NCBI RefSeq assembly: GCF_001673535.1
Contig: NZ_LZLY01000159.1
Span: 1 to 50,174 of the forward strand
Length of the DNA: 50,174 nucleotides
Source of the DNA: Mycobacterium sp. 1081908.1
Lineage (GTDB): Bacteria; Actinomycetota; Actinomycetes; Mycobacteriales; Mycobacteriaceae
Direction of reading: 5' to 3'
The position numbers were made by a program, and so were the translations under genes. Positions 1 to 8,471 of the stretch are shown piece by piece. The number at the start of each line of letters is the position of its first letter. Position 1 is the first letter of the stretch. The notes under the pieces are model-generated. The model searched no databases, was not told where the DNA came from, and saw nothing but the letters and a program-made list of their open reading frames with translations.

Positions 1-373
1 CGTCAGGATCTGCTACCCGCGCTTTTCGTTCTCCACGCCAGCGAGGAATTCTCATGCCGCAATCATGCTGCCGCGGTCTTGACTAAGCGCGGTTTTTGAC
101 TCTTGCCCGCCGGTTGCCCCTTCCCGGCGAACGTCATCGACGGTTAACCACACGCGCATCGTCCTTGCACCGCGGTAGCAATTTGCGGCCTAACATGTTG
201 ACATCCTGAGCGTGCCGCCACGCCTCGATAGCCGACTTTGACGCACCGTCACTGGCATAGCCTTCATACGACGCCGGTTATGGCGATCGACGAGTGACCG
301 GATATGTCGGCGGCTGACTTGATGCGCGGCCCGACGGCAAGCCAGGCCTCATAGGCTACGGAGGATCACAGTC
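1..373. other. Intergenic/left edge, no gene recognised
   Basis: No convincing coding frame is open here on either strand. The last bases hold the ribosome binding site of the hydrolase that follows (GGAGG at about 360-364). The region could be the upstream part of a divergent unit lying outside the window. Confidence 0.5.
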
Positions 374-1282
374 TTGGATGCTGAACTAAAACGCTGGTTC
401 GACTCGGGCAAGCACTTCGACTACCTCGGCTTCGACATCTTCTACCGCGTCGAAGGCAGCGGACCGCCGCTGCTGCTGATCCACGGCTATCCGTTCAATT
501 CCTTTGACTGGGCACCGATCTGGCCAATGCTGACGCAACGGTTCACCGTCATCGCACCCGACATGATGGGCATGGGCTTTTCAGCCAAACCCGTGGCCTA
601 CCAATACTCGGTACACGACCACGCCGACATGCACGAAGCCCTGCTAGCCCATCTGAAAATCCACAACGCCCACATTCTCGCCCACGACATCGGCGATTCC
701 GTCGGCCAGGAACTGTTGGCCCGCCACGAGTTCGGCCAACAGACGTACGGCGACTGGCGGATCGACTCGATCACCTGGCTCAACGGCGGCATGTTCATCG
801 AGGCCTACACGCCCAGGGCGGCGCAGAAGCTGATGTCGCAAACCCCACTGGGCGACATCTTCAGCCACGTGCAGAACAGTCCGCTCTCACGGAGACTGCT
901 CGAACCGACGCTGCGCGAGATGTTCGGCCCGAACACCAAGCCGACCCGGGACATGATGGACGTGTTCAACCAGATCCTGGACTACAACGACGGCCGTCGG
1001 GTGCTGCACAAGGTCGGCCGGTTCATCAACGACCGCTACACACATCGCAATCGGTGGGTACGCGCCATGCGGCAAACCGCGGTTCCGATGCGGTTGATCG
1101 ACGGGCCGATCGACCCGAACTCCGGCGCGCACATGGCGCGCCGCTACGCCGAGGTGATCCCCGACGCCGACGTGGTGATGCTCGCCGACGATATTGGGCA
1201 TTGGCCACAACTCGAGGCGCCCGATGCGGTGTTGACGCACTTCCTCGCCCACATCGACCGAATCGCGGAGCTGAACGAATAG
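374..1282 (+). CDS. Alpha/beta hydrolase with Asp nucleophile (haloalkane dehalogenase / epoxide hydrolase class)
   Basis: A 302-residue alpha/beta-hydrolase fold enzyme. The oxyanion-hole motif HGYP lies near residue 37. The nucleophile elbow reads AHDIGDS, placing Asp105 rather than Ser as nucleophile, which is the arrangement of haloalkane dehalogenases and epoxide hydrolases. A late Asp in DGPID and a His in DDIGHWPQLE complete a plausible triad. Length is normal for the class. The start is TTG at 374, supported by GGAGG nine bases upstream; the nearby ATG is out of frame. It appears monocistronic. The substrate cannot be told from sequence, and an esterase or C-C hydrolase is less likely given the Asp nucleophile. 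Confidence 0.85.
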   Translation: MDAELKRWFDSGKHFDYLGFDIFYRVEGSGPPLLLIHGYPFNSFDWAPIWPMLTQRFTVIAPDMMGMGFSAKPVAYQYSVHDHADMHEALLAHLKIHNAHILAHDIGDSVGQELLARHEFGQQTYGDWRIDSITWLNGGMFIEAYTPRAAQKLMSQTPLGDIFSHVQNSPLSRRLLEPTLREMFGPNTKPTRDMMDVFNQILDYNDGRRVLHKVGRFINDRYTHRNRWVRAMRQTAVPMRLIDGPIDPNSGAHMARRYAEVIPDADVVMLADDIGHWPQLEAPDAVLTHFLAHIDRIAELNE

Positions 1283-1589
1283 GTACTCGTCTGCGGGCCT
1301 CCTCGCATCGGAAGGCTCGTAATGCACAAATGTCGGCGAGCGATCGCCGAACACGACATTTGTTGTGCACGCGAATGTCGTTGAGGCTGTGAGAATCGAG
1401 GGAGCTACTCGTCTTCACCGGGGCGAAGAGCCGCCACCAATCGCAGCTGAGATTCCACGATTTTCGGCAGCTCAACCGGATGAAGATTTTCGGCCTCGTC
1501 GCTGGGTAGCCCCACCGGGGTGGCTCAGGCCGAAAATGGGTAACCGCCGACTAGCGCAGTATTCGTAACCGGAAGAGAAGGACACACCA
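1283..1589. other. Intergenic region with a large inverted repeat
   Basis: About 300 bases without a gene. The notable content is the inverted repeat at 1326-1363, listed separately. The RBS of the CsbD-like gene (GGAAGAGAAGG) lies at the right end. Confidence 0.5.
1326..1363. repeat. Inverted repeat, 10-bp perfect arms
   Basis: Arms ACAAATGTCG (1326-1335) and CGACATTTGT (1354-1363) are exact reverse complements around an 18-base spacer. A competing 6-bp hairpin, TCGGCG/CGCCGA, sits at 1333-1350. There is no T tract after it, so it is not a classical intrinsic terminator. It lies 44 bases past the hydrolase stop and could still act as an RNA stem, an operator or a dispersed repeat. Confidence 0.6.
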
Positions 1590-1802
1590 GTGAGCGGTGC
1601 GGATAAAGCCCGAAACAAGATGGACCAGGTCACGGGCAAGGTCAAGGAGGCAGTCGGCCGCGCGATCAACGATCCAGGGTTGGAGGCTGAGGGCAGGGCT
1701 GGTCAGCGGGCGGCTCACCTGAGAGACGCGGGTGAAAAGGTCAAAGACGCCTTCCGGCCTCGCCGGCGTCGACAGATGCCTCGGCGGCGTCGCCAGATAT
1801 AG
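1590..1802 (+). CDS. CsbD-like stress protein with unusual basic tail
   Basis: A 70-residue protein opening with MSGADKARNKMDQVTGKVKEA, the signature of CsbD-family proteins, which are small hydrophilic proteins often induced by general stress and of unknown biochemical role. The start is GTG at 1590 after GGAAGAGAAGG. The family normally ends near a KVKDAF motif. Here a 14-residue Arg-rich extension (PRRRRQMPRRRRQI) follows, encoded by an imperfect 21-bp tandem duplication at about 1759-1800. The tail may be a recent end-of-gene change or an acquired nucleic-acid-binding tail. Family assignment is fairly sure; the function of the tail is not known. Confidence 0.7.
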   Translation: MSGADKARNKMDQVTGKVKEAVGRAINDPGLEAEGRAGQRAAHLRDAGEKVKDAFRPRRRRQMPRRRRQI

Positions 1803-1915
1803 CCGACGAAGTCCTTACAAACTGCCCCACGGGACCAGTCTCGCGCGCACGCGTGTTGAGGGCAGCGGACCAGCCCGCGCTCCCGCACTGAAGCCTGACT
1901 CGGGATGACGCCCTG

Positions 1916-2152
1916 GTGAACTTCCTGCACGATCCAAACGTCGTATTAAACATGAGCACCATGTCCACGATGAGGACCGGACATCGTCGACTGCCGGACG
2001 GGTCGCTGCTCCGGATTGACATCGAGTTGGGCCGCTTTGTGGGCAGTCTTTACACACCAGACATGCGTGTGAAGACACAAGTCGTCGGCAGCGACGTCGA
2101 GGTTCATGCGTGGGCTGGCCGCGTGCAACAGAGAAACAATCTGGCGGCATGA
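1916..2152 (+). CDS. Small hypothetical protein
   Basis: A possible 78-residue protein from GTG 1916; a shorter form from ATG 1952 is equally possible. The segment around LPDGSLLRIDIELGRFVGSLYT looks like a compact beta-rich domain rather than random translation. No family was recognised and no membrane segment or signal peptide is visible. It stands alone between the CsbD-like gene and the DUF3349 gene. Reality of the gene is uncertain. Confidence 0.35.
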   Translation: MNFLHDPNVVLNMSTMSTMRTGHRRLPDGSLLRIDIELGRFVGSLYTPDMRVKTQVVGSDVEVHAWAGRVQQRNNLAA

Positions 2153-2339
2153 ATTCGACAGCCCGCCTAAGTACCAGAGGGCAGCGGTGGCCTCGATGTC
2201 ACGCGTGCGCGGAGCTTAGATCCGCGACAGCACTTCCGCCGCTTCACATCTCCGCGAGGCTGGCGAAGGTGCGGGCTCGTTGGGTTAGGCTATGAGCTGC
2301 GCTGATCCGTAGTTTCAGCGGCTGTTGCGGGGGTGTCAG

Positions 2340-2618
2340 GTGATCTTGACTGATTTGGCGGCGAGTTTTGTGGCGTTCATTCGCGCTGGCTACCCGCACG
2401 GCATTCCCAAGACCGACTGCAGGGCGCTGCTGGCATTATTGCGGCGTCGGTTATCCGAAGACGAGGTAGCGGCAGTGGCCAGAGAGCTGGTGGCTCGCGG
2501 CGAGTTGAAAATCGCCGATATTGGCGCGACCATCGCGTGGTTCAGTGACAAACCGGCGACGGCGGCAGATCTTGAACGTGTCCAGCGTCGCCTTAGAGGT
2601 GATTGGCTGTCCCGTTGA
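2340..2618 (+). CDS. DUF3349 domain protein
   Basis: A 92-residue protein if the GTG at 2340 is used, preceded by a G-rich RBS-like stretch; an upstream in-frame TTG at 2325 would give 97 residues. It carries the features of DUF3349, a small helical mycobacterial family: a hydrophobic first helix, then YPHGIPKTDCRALLALLRRRL, SEDEVAAVARELV, and a C-terminal RVQRRLRGDW. The family function is unknown. No operon partner is evident. Family call is confident; the start is not. Confidence 0.75.
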   Translation: MILTDLAASFVAFIRAGYPHGIPKTDCRALLALLRRRLSEDEVAAVARELVARGELKIADIGATIAWFSDKPATAADLERVQRRLRGDWLSR

Positions 2619-3182
2619 TCCTGACCAATTGGATCACGCCGGCGGTGGGGCCGCGTCGCTGTCCATCGCGGTGGTTTCCCGCTCCGGTTTCGAGGACTCG
2701 GTAGTACTTCACGGGGCTGCACTGGCAATCCGCGTCCGTGTAGTCGTTGTAACCAATCGGATGCCCCTGGTCGAAAGCGCCGAGCGGCCGCGTCGTAGGA
2801 CCAAGCGCTGGGCAACGCGGATATCGCGGTTCATGTAGCCTCGGAGGTCAACCAACGACAAGCAGGTGCTCAAACATGGCACAGCCGTCCATCAGGCCAG
2901 GTGGTTCGGGGCGGCTCGCCGGACCGCCGGACTCCCGTGACGAGGGCGACGACGGCACTCGGATCAGCCGTGTATCCGTGCTGGCGACTGCGCACGAAAA
3001 TCGCGGCCCGATCGAGTAGTTCCCCGCGTACCTGACCTCGCGCCGGCACTCGCCCTCGCGCGTAAACCACCATCCAAGAAGATCGGACGGGACCCACATT
3101 GCTGCGGTTCGTAAACCTTGCTTTGCCGCGCGTCGTCGACCGGACGTCGCGCGCCATCGTGCCCGGATCTCGTTGAGATTCC
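2619..3182. other. 564-bp gap, no gene recognised
   Basis: Several frames are open on both strands because of the high GC content, but none gives a protein with recognisable motifs, a convincing RBS or coherent composition. It presumably holds the promoter of the desaturase at 3183. Confidence 0.4.
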
Positions 3183-4421
3183 GTGGCCATCGCTGAAGTA
3201 CCTGAATACGCCCATCTGAGCGAGACGGACCTCGAGGAGCTCGCTGCCGCGTTGGAAGCGATCCGCCGTGATGTCGAGTCGTCACGCGGCACCGGCGATC
3301 GCGCATACATCAAGCGCGCCATCGCTTTTCACCGAGCCCTCGACGTCGCGGCGAGGTTAATCATCGGCACCAGCAAAGGCAAGGTTGGCTGGGCCGTCGG
3401 AACCGGCGCACTGGCCGCAGCCAAGTGCATCGAGAACATGGAACTCGGCCACAACATCAGCCACGGTCAATGGGATTGGATGAACGACCCCGAAATCCAT
3501 TCCAGTACGTGGGAGTGGGACATGGCCGGACTCACGTCGCAGTGGAAGAACTCCCACAATTACCGGCACCACGTCTTCGCGAACGTCGTCGGCGTAGACG
3601 ACGACCTCGGATTCGGGGTCTTGCGGGTGACGCGAGACGAGGAGTGGCGGCCGCGCGCGTTGCTGCAGCCGTTGCGCGCGGTGCTGCTGGCGCTCCTATT
3701 CGAGTGGGGTGTCGCCCTGCATGGCCTGTATTCAGTGCAGGAGCGCGAGACGACGGCCGCCGGTAAAGCCGCTCACAAGACGGCGCTTATCCGCAAGATC
3801 GCTCGGCAGGTCGGCAAGGACTATGTGCTGTTTCCCGCGCTGAGTCGCCGGCGGTGGTGGCGCACGCTGGGGGCCAACCTCGTTGCCAACGGGTTGCGCA
3901 ATGTCTGGGCGTGTGCCGTGATCTTCTGCGGTCACTTCGCCGACGGAGCTGAAAAGTTCACCCCGTCCGTGTTGGACAGCGAAACGAAATCCGAATGGTA
4001 TCTGCGACAGATGCTCGGGACCGCGAACTTCCGCGCCGGCAGGGTGATGGCATTCATGAGTGGAAACCTGTGTTATCAAATCGAACACCACCTCTACCCT
4101 GATCTGCCAAGCAATCGATACCCCGAAATCGCCGAGCGGGTTCGCGCGCTATGCGGCACCTACGACCTGCCGTATACGACGGGTCCGTTGCTTCGCCAGT
4201 ACCTCCTCACGGCGCGCACGATCTGCAAATTGGCGCTCCCGGACCGGTTTCTCACCGCGACCTCGGACGACGCACCAGAGACCGCGTCGGAACACAGATT
4301 CCCGAATGCGGCTAAACGGTCGGGCGTATCAAGCGTGGGCAACGAGGTGAGGCGACGCGGATTGGCGACGGCAATCCTCGCCCGCAGTAATCGATCTCTG
4401 CCCAAAGACCGGTCCGCCTAG
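3183..4421 (+). CDS. Acyl-CoA / membrane fatty acid desaturase (DesA3-like)
   Basis: A 412-residue integral membrane di-iron desaturase. The three histidine boxes are all present: ELGHNISH at residues 87-94, HNYRHH at 125-130 and QIEHH at 299-303. The QIEHH form is shared by mycobacterial DesA3-type and linoleoyl-CoA-type desaturases. It would insert a double bond in a CoA-linked fatty acid using O2 and electrons from a separate reductase. No cytochrome b5 domain is fused. The last ~60 residues past the family core are polar and low-conservation in appearance. The start is GTG 3183 with only a weak RBS. Neighbours give no pathway link. Family is sure; regiospecificity is not. Confidence 0.88.
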   Translation: MAIAEVPEYAHLSETDLEELAAALEAIRRDVESSRGTGDRAYIKRAIAFHRALDVAARLIIGTSKGKVGWAVGTGALAAAKCIENMELGHNISHGQWDWMNDPEIHSSTWEWDMAGLTSQWKNSHNYRHHVFANVVGVDDDLGFGVLRVTRDEEWRPRALLQPLRAVLLALLFEWGVALHGLYSVQERETTAAGKAAHKTALIRKIARQVGKDYVLFPALSRRRWWRTLGANLVANGLRNVWACAVIFCGHFADGAEKFTPSVLDSETKSEWYLRQMLGTANFRAGRVMAFMSGNLCYQIEHHLYPDLPSNRYPEIAERVRALCGTYDLPYTTGPLLRQYLLTARTICKLALPDRFLTATSDDAPETASEHRFPNAAKRSGVSSVGNEVRRRGLATAILARSNRSLPKDRSA

Positions 4422-4660
4422 CGGTGGATTAGACGAATTGTCTCCCAGCGTCGTCGACGTTCCGGTGAAGTCGCCGTGGTCCACGGCGATTCCGCGGCAC
4501 GTCAGGCCCGCCATCAGCGTAAGGTGGTGGGCGCGGTTGGGAGACGCGAAAAAGCACCGCCTGGTGTATTGCGGATTGACGGCCAGACGCCATCAGATTT
4601 CAAGCCTGGTTTCACGAAGATCGGAACGTCTCAGTAAATCCCTGCCACAGGAAGAAAGTC

Positions 4661-4837
4661 ATGCCCACCGTTGAGGCGCGGCTCCGCCAGGACTTGCGCG
4701 ACTACGCCGTCGAATTGCGGCAACTTGCCTACACACTGCCCGAAGGTCTGGGCGAGCACGATCTGCTCGGCTTGTCTGGTCGGATGCGCGCGACTGCCGA
4801 TCAAGGGGAACATCAGCGGAGGGGTGATGATGGCTGA
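4661..4837 (+). CDS. 58-aa small protein overlapping the RbpA paralogue
   Basis: A short frame from ATG 4661 to TGA 4837, preceded by a purine-rich GGAAGAAAG. The product starts MPTVEARLRQDLRDYAVELR and is predicted mostly helical and amphipathic, with no membrane segment. Its stop lies inside the rbpA-like gene, whose ATG is at 4830, an 8-base overlap, so translation of the two is probably coupled. No family was recognised. Coding character is good: acidic/basic heptad-like spacing and low codon bias anomalies. It might be a partner of the RbpA paralogue, but that is inference from position only. Confidence 0.6.
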   Translation: MPTVEARLRQDLRDYAVELRQLAYTLPEGLGEHDLLGLSGRMRATADQGEHQRRGDDG

Positions 4838-5171
4838 TCGGGTCATGAAGGGCAGTCGCCTCGGGGCCCTGAGCTACGAGGTCGACCGCAACCATGACCT
4901 GGCAGCCCGCAAGGTCGCGCGGTACCGCACCGAGAACGGCGACGAATACGACATGCCCTTTGCCGCCGACGCGGAGGTCCCCGTCACCTGGCTATGCCGC
5001 AACGGCATGGAGGGCACCCTGATGGAGGGCGGTGACCTGGCCGAACCCAAGAAGGTCAAGGTGCCGCGCACCCACTGGGACATGCTGCGGGAGCGCCGCT
5101 CGATCGAGGAACTCGATGAATTGCTGAACGAACGCCTCGAGATCATCAAGTCGCGCCGCCGCGGCAGCTAG
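4830..5171 (+). CDS. rbpA: RNA polymerase-binding protein RbpA (paralogue)
   Basis: A 113-residue RbpA homologue. RbpA binds RNA polymerase and group 1/2 sigma factors and stabilises open complexes in actinobacteria. Visible are the N-terminal segment with DRNHDLA, the core with WLCRNGMEGTL, the basic linker EPKKVKVPR and the C-terminal sigma-interaction helix THWDMLRERRSIEELDELL. The start is ATG 4830 because GGAGGGG ends five bases before it; ATG 4827 and GTG 4824 are alternatives. The sequence differs at many positions from M. tuberculosis RbpA as recalled, and the neighbours (desaturase, P450) are not those of Rv2050, so it is probably a second copy rather than the housekeeping one. Confidence 0.85.
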   Translation: MADRVMKGSRLGALSYEVDRNHDLAARKVARYRTENGDEYDMPFAADAEVPVTWLCRNGMEGTLMEGGDLAEPKKVKVPRTHWDMLRERRSIEELDELLNERLEIIKSRRRGS

Positions 5172-5205
5172 TTTCAGCTCATTGTCGACGAGTTCGACGG
5201 CTGAC

Positions 5206-6519
5206 TCATCGGGCAAGGTCAACCGTCGCGGGCCCGAGGTCGACGGGCAATTCCCTGATCCCGCGAAGCAGGGTGCTGTCGTTCGGGATCGGCTCGCCGG
5301 CGAGGGCCAGCTGTGGGAAGCGTTCGAACAGCGCCCGCAGGCCGATCTGCAGTTCCATCCGCGCGAGCGACGCGCCGAGGCAGCTGTGGATGCCGCTGCC
5401 GAAGGCGATGTGTTCGCGGGCGTTGGCGCGGGTGGTGTCGAATTCGTTGGGACGTTCGAAGACGGCCGGATCGCGATTGGCGCCGCCGATCAGAAGGAAG
5501 ATCGCCGAGCCTTCCTGCAACGTATGCCCGTCGATCTCAACGGTTTCGGTGGCGACCCTGGCCGCGACGTGTGCGACGGAGTCGTAGCGCAGCACCTCCT
5601 CGACCGCGTTCGGCCAGCCCTCGGGATGCTCCTGGAGGCGGGCAAGCTGATCGCGATGCCCGACGAGCGCCACCACCGCGTTGCCGAACGCGTAGGTGGT
5701 GGTGATGAACCCGGCGCCCAGGAGTAGCCCCGCGAACATCCTGACCTCGGTCTCGGTGAGGTCGCCGTCGTGCAGGACGGCGGACAGGATGCTGTCCTCG
5801 GCGCGGCCGCGACGGAGGCGCTCGATATGCGCGGCGAGGTAGTTTTCGAACTCGCGCAACGCCGCGATGGCGATCCGGTACTCGCGCCAGGACGGGGACG
5901 TGCTGTTGAGGATTTTGGTGCCGGGCTCGGCGAATGTTTGGAGGTGGGGTGCCTCGTCGCGAGAAATGCCCAGCATCTCGACGATGACGGCGATGGGGAT
6001 TTGAGAGGCGTAGGCGGCGATCAAATCGCATCGGTTGTGGCCTTCGAGATCGTCGAGCAGGGTGTCGGCGATCTCTTGAATGCCCTGACGAAGTCCGTCG
6101 ATCGCTCGCGGTGTAAACGCCCGCGACACCAAGCGTCGCAACCGCGCATGCTCGGGCGGATCGGCGACCAGCAGCGACGGCGGTTCCACGCCATTCAGCA
6201 CGCCCGGGTTGGTTTTCGCGAGCATCCGCTGAATGACGGGAAACGGTGAGCGGTCCCGCGGTTTGCTGGTCCGGAACCTGTCGTCGCGCAGCACGTCGCG
6301 GACGATCTGCGCGTCAGCGGTGACCCACCCGCCCACAATCGCGGAGATACGTCCCCGTTCGCGTATCTGCTCGATACGGCGATTCACGTCGTCGGGCTGA
6401 TCGCTTCGGATTAACAGCTGGGAAAAAGGATCGCCCCGGCGCGCGAGCAATTTCAGCGTCCAACGCGGCAGCCCATATCCCAGCAGCCAATGCGCCCGGG
6501 TCTTGATCTCGGCATTCAT
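5206..6519 (-). CDS. Cytochrome P450 (possibly CYP140-like)
   Basis: A 437-residue soluble bacterial P450. The haem-binding loop FGSGIHSCLG carries the axial Cys380, the ExxR motif is EEVLR, and the PERF-like region precedes the haem loop. The I-helix reads LLLGAGFITTT: the Thr is present but the acidic residue that usually precedes it is replaced by Ile. The start ATG 6519 has GGCAGGGGCGA upstream. The N-terminus (HWLLGYGLPRWTLKLLARRGDP) resembles CYP140 proteins of mycobacteria as recalled, but that subfamily call is tentative. No ferredoxin is adjacent. It is divergent from the PNPOx-like gene at 6718 and convergent with rbpA. Confidence 0.9.
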   Translation of the reverse strand: MNAEIKTRAHWLLGYGLPRWTLKLLARRGDPFSQLLIRSDQPDDVNRRIEQIRERGRISAIVGGWVTADAQIVRDVLRDDRFRTSKPRDRSPFPVIQRMLAKTNPGVLNGVEPPSLLVADPPEHARLRRLVSRAFTPRAIDGLRQGIQEIADTLLDDLEGHNRCDLIAAYASQIPIAVIVEMLGISRDEAPHLQTFAEPGTKILNSTSPSWREYRIAIAALREFENYLAAHIERLRRGRAEDSILSAVLHDGDLTETEVRMFAGLLLGAGFITTTYAFGNAVVALVGHRDQLARLQEHPEGWPNAVEEVLRYDSVAHVAARVATETVEIDGHTLQEGSAIFLLIGGANRDPAVFERPNEFDTTRANAREHIAFGSGIHSCLGASLARMELQIGLRALFERFPQLALAGEPIPNDSTLLRGIRELPVDLGPATVDLAR

Positions 6520-6717
6520 ATTCGCCCCTGCCTTCGGCTACCGATGAGGCTAGCGGTGAAAAAGCGCCGAAACCCGCCAAAGATGCGTCCCACAATCTGG
6601 CGATTCGCACAATTGCGGCGGGCCGGTCCGCGGGGACGCGACTATCCGAAGCTCGGTACCAGCCTCGTCGCCCCGGGCGACTCAGCTGCGTGCACATCGG
6701 GTAGCTATACGGGTGTG

Positions 6718-7203
6718 ATGGACAAGCAGGAGTTGGCTCGGGAGCTCGGCCACCCCGACGCCCAGAAATTGCTCTCCGGTTCAATGGCGCGGCTCGCCTA
6801 CAACGGCCACGACGGCTTCCCGCGAGTCATCCCCGTCGGCTTCTACTGGACCGGCGAACGCATCGTCGTCTCGACGGCACCGACCTCCCCGAAAGTCCGC
6901 GCGCTGTCCGCCCGCCCGGAAGTCGCGCTGACGATCGACACCGGCTCCACCCCGGAAGAGGCGAAGGCGCTGTTGGTGCGTGGCCTCGCCACGCTGCAAA
7001 CAGTCGACGGCGTCACCGACGAGTACCTGGCGGCGGCGAGGAAGTCCATGGACGAAGCGCAGCTTGCCGAGTTCGAACGCAACGTGCGGTCGACGTATCG
7101 GGAGATGGTGCGCATCTCGATCGAGCCGCGCTGGGCGCGGTTTTATGACTTTGGCGCCGGCCGGCTACCCGCGTTCCTTGCGGACCTCGTCAACGACGGT
7201 TAG
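6718..7203 (+). CDS. Pyridoxamine 5'-phosphate oxidase-like (FMN/F420 split-barrel) protein
   Basis: A 161-residue single split-barrel protein. The pattern GFPRVIPVGFYWTGERIVVSTAPTSPKVRAL, with a central Pro-rich strand and a conserved SPKVRALSARPEVALTI segment, is that of PNPOx-like flavin- or F420-binding proteins abundant in mycobacteria. They reduce or bind small cofactors and xenobiotics. ATG 6718 (or the adjacent GTG 6715) is taken as start because the longer in-frame extension overlaps the P450 promoter region and looks non-coding. The last codons overlap the convergent mutarotase stop by four bases. The exact cofactor is not determinable here. Confidence 0.8.
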   Translation: MDKQELARELGHPDAQKLLSGSMARLAYNGHDGFPRVIPVGFYWTGERIVVSTAPTSPKVRALSARPEVALTIDTGSTPEEAKALLVRGLATLQTVDGVTDEYLAAARKSMDEAQLAEFERNVRSTYREMVRISIEPRWARFYDFGAGRLPAFLADLVNDG

Positions 7204-8381
7204 CGGTCGCCGAATGCGAAAACAGTTGTCGAATCGTAGGTCTGGCCCGGGTTGAGCGTGGTGGTCGGGAAGTTTGGGTGATTCGGGGAATCGGGGTAGT
7301 GCTGGGTCTCCATCGTGAATCCGGCGCCCTGCCGGTAGGCGTGCCCGCTGGTGCCCGTGAACGCCCCGTCGAGGAAGTTGGACGTGTAGAACTGGATGCC
7401 GGGCTCGGTTGTGGAGACCGTCAGGGTGCGCCCCGACTTGGGGTCCTCAGCCTTGGCCGCCTCCACTAGCCCGGTGTTGTTGCCGCGGTTGATCACCCAG
7501 TTGTGGTCGTAGCCGTGGGCGAGCAACAGCTGCGGGTCATTCGCGGTGATGCGCGCGCCGATCGCCGTCGGTGACGTGAAGTCGAAGGATGTGCCCTTGA
7601 CCGGGGCGATCTGCCCGGTCGGGGTCTGTGCGGGGTCGGTCGGGAGGTAGTTGTCGGCGTTGATGGTGACCTTCTGGTCGTAGACGTCGAGCGTGTCCTC
7701 GCCTGCCAGGTTGAAGTAGCTGTGATTGGTCAGGTTGATCACGGTCGGAGCATCGGTGGTCGCGTGGTAGTTGATGCGCAGTTCGTTGTTCCGGTCCAGG
7801 GTGTAGGTGACGGTGATCGTCAGCGTGCCGGGATAGCCCATTTCGCCTGCGGGGCTGACATATTGGAGCTTGAGGCCGACGCTGTCGCTACCGTTCTGAG
7901 GACTGGCCTGCCACACCTTCGTATCGAATCCCGCTGTGCCGCCATGCAGGCTGTTGCCGTTGTTGTTGGTCGGTACGTGATACTCGTTGCCGTTCAACGA
8001 GAAAGCGCCCTTGGCGATCCGGTTGCCATAGCGGCCGATGATCGCGCCGAAATAGGTCTTGGCGGATCCCGTGTTGTTGACGTAGCCGGCCAGGGTCGGA
8101 AAGCCCAGCGCCACGTTGGCGGCGTTTCCGCTGCGATCGGGGACCTCGATCGACTGAATGATGCCGCCGTAGGTCAGGATTCGCACACGCATGCCGCGCC
8201 CAGTGGTGAGCGTATAACGGTTCACCGGGTTGCCGTCTACCTGACCGAACGGCTCGCTGGTGATCGACGGCGGCCCGGGTGGCGAGGCACCGCCGCTGTC
8301 CGTGGTGGAGCAACATGCCGCCAGGCCCGCTACACCGGCGATGGCGATCGGTCGAAGTAATCGTCTGCCGCGCATCGGCAT
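7200..8381 (-). CDS. Secreted lipoprotein aldose 1-epimerase (galactose mutarotase)
   Basis: A 393-residue protein with an N-terminal lipoprotein signal: MPMRGRRLLRP, a hydrophobic stretch, then the lipobox GLAAC with Cys23 as lipidation site and a Ser/Gly/Pro linker. The rest is a complete mutarotase: NSLHGG, NHSYFNLAGE, HGYDHNW and the C-terminal YTSNFLDG region. It would interconvert alpha and beta anomers of aldoses at the cell surface. The open frame runs on to 8789 upstream, but the start at ATG 8381 is chosen because the signal peptide begins there and the extension overlaps the divergent DUF1707 gene. Substrate is unknown. Confidence 0.88.
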   Translation of the reverse strand: MPMRGRRLLRPIAIAGVAGLAACCSTTDSGGASPPGPPSITSEPFGQVDGNPVNRYTLTTGRGMRVRILTYGGIIQSIEVPDRSGNAANVALGFPTLAGYVNNTGSAKTYFGAIIGRYGNRIAKGAFSLNGNEYHVPTNNNGNSLHGGTAGFDTKVWQASPQNGSDSVGLKLQYVSPAGEMGYPGTLTITVTYTLDRNNELRINYHATTDAPTVINLTNHSYFNLAGEDTLDVYDQKVTINADNYLPTDPAQTPTGQIAPVKGTSFDFTSPTAIGARITANDPQLLLAHGYDHNWVINRGNNTGLVEAAKAEDPKSGRTLTVSTTEPGIQFYTSNFLDGAFTGTSGHAYRQGAGFTMETQHYPDSPNHPNFPTTTLNPGQTYDSTTVFAFGDR

Positions 8382-8471
8382 CAGGATAGCGCTAGCAACG
8401 CGCTGATCGATTGGTCCGCACATCAGTCCTGACAGCGTCGGCCTCTTGCGTCTTCCGTTACGCTCACCGTC

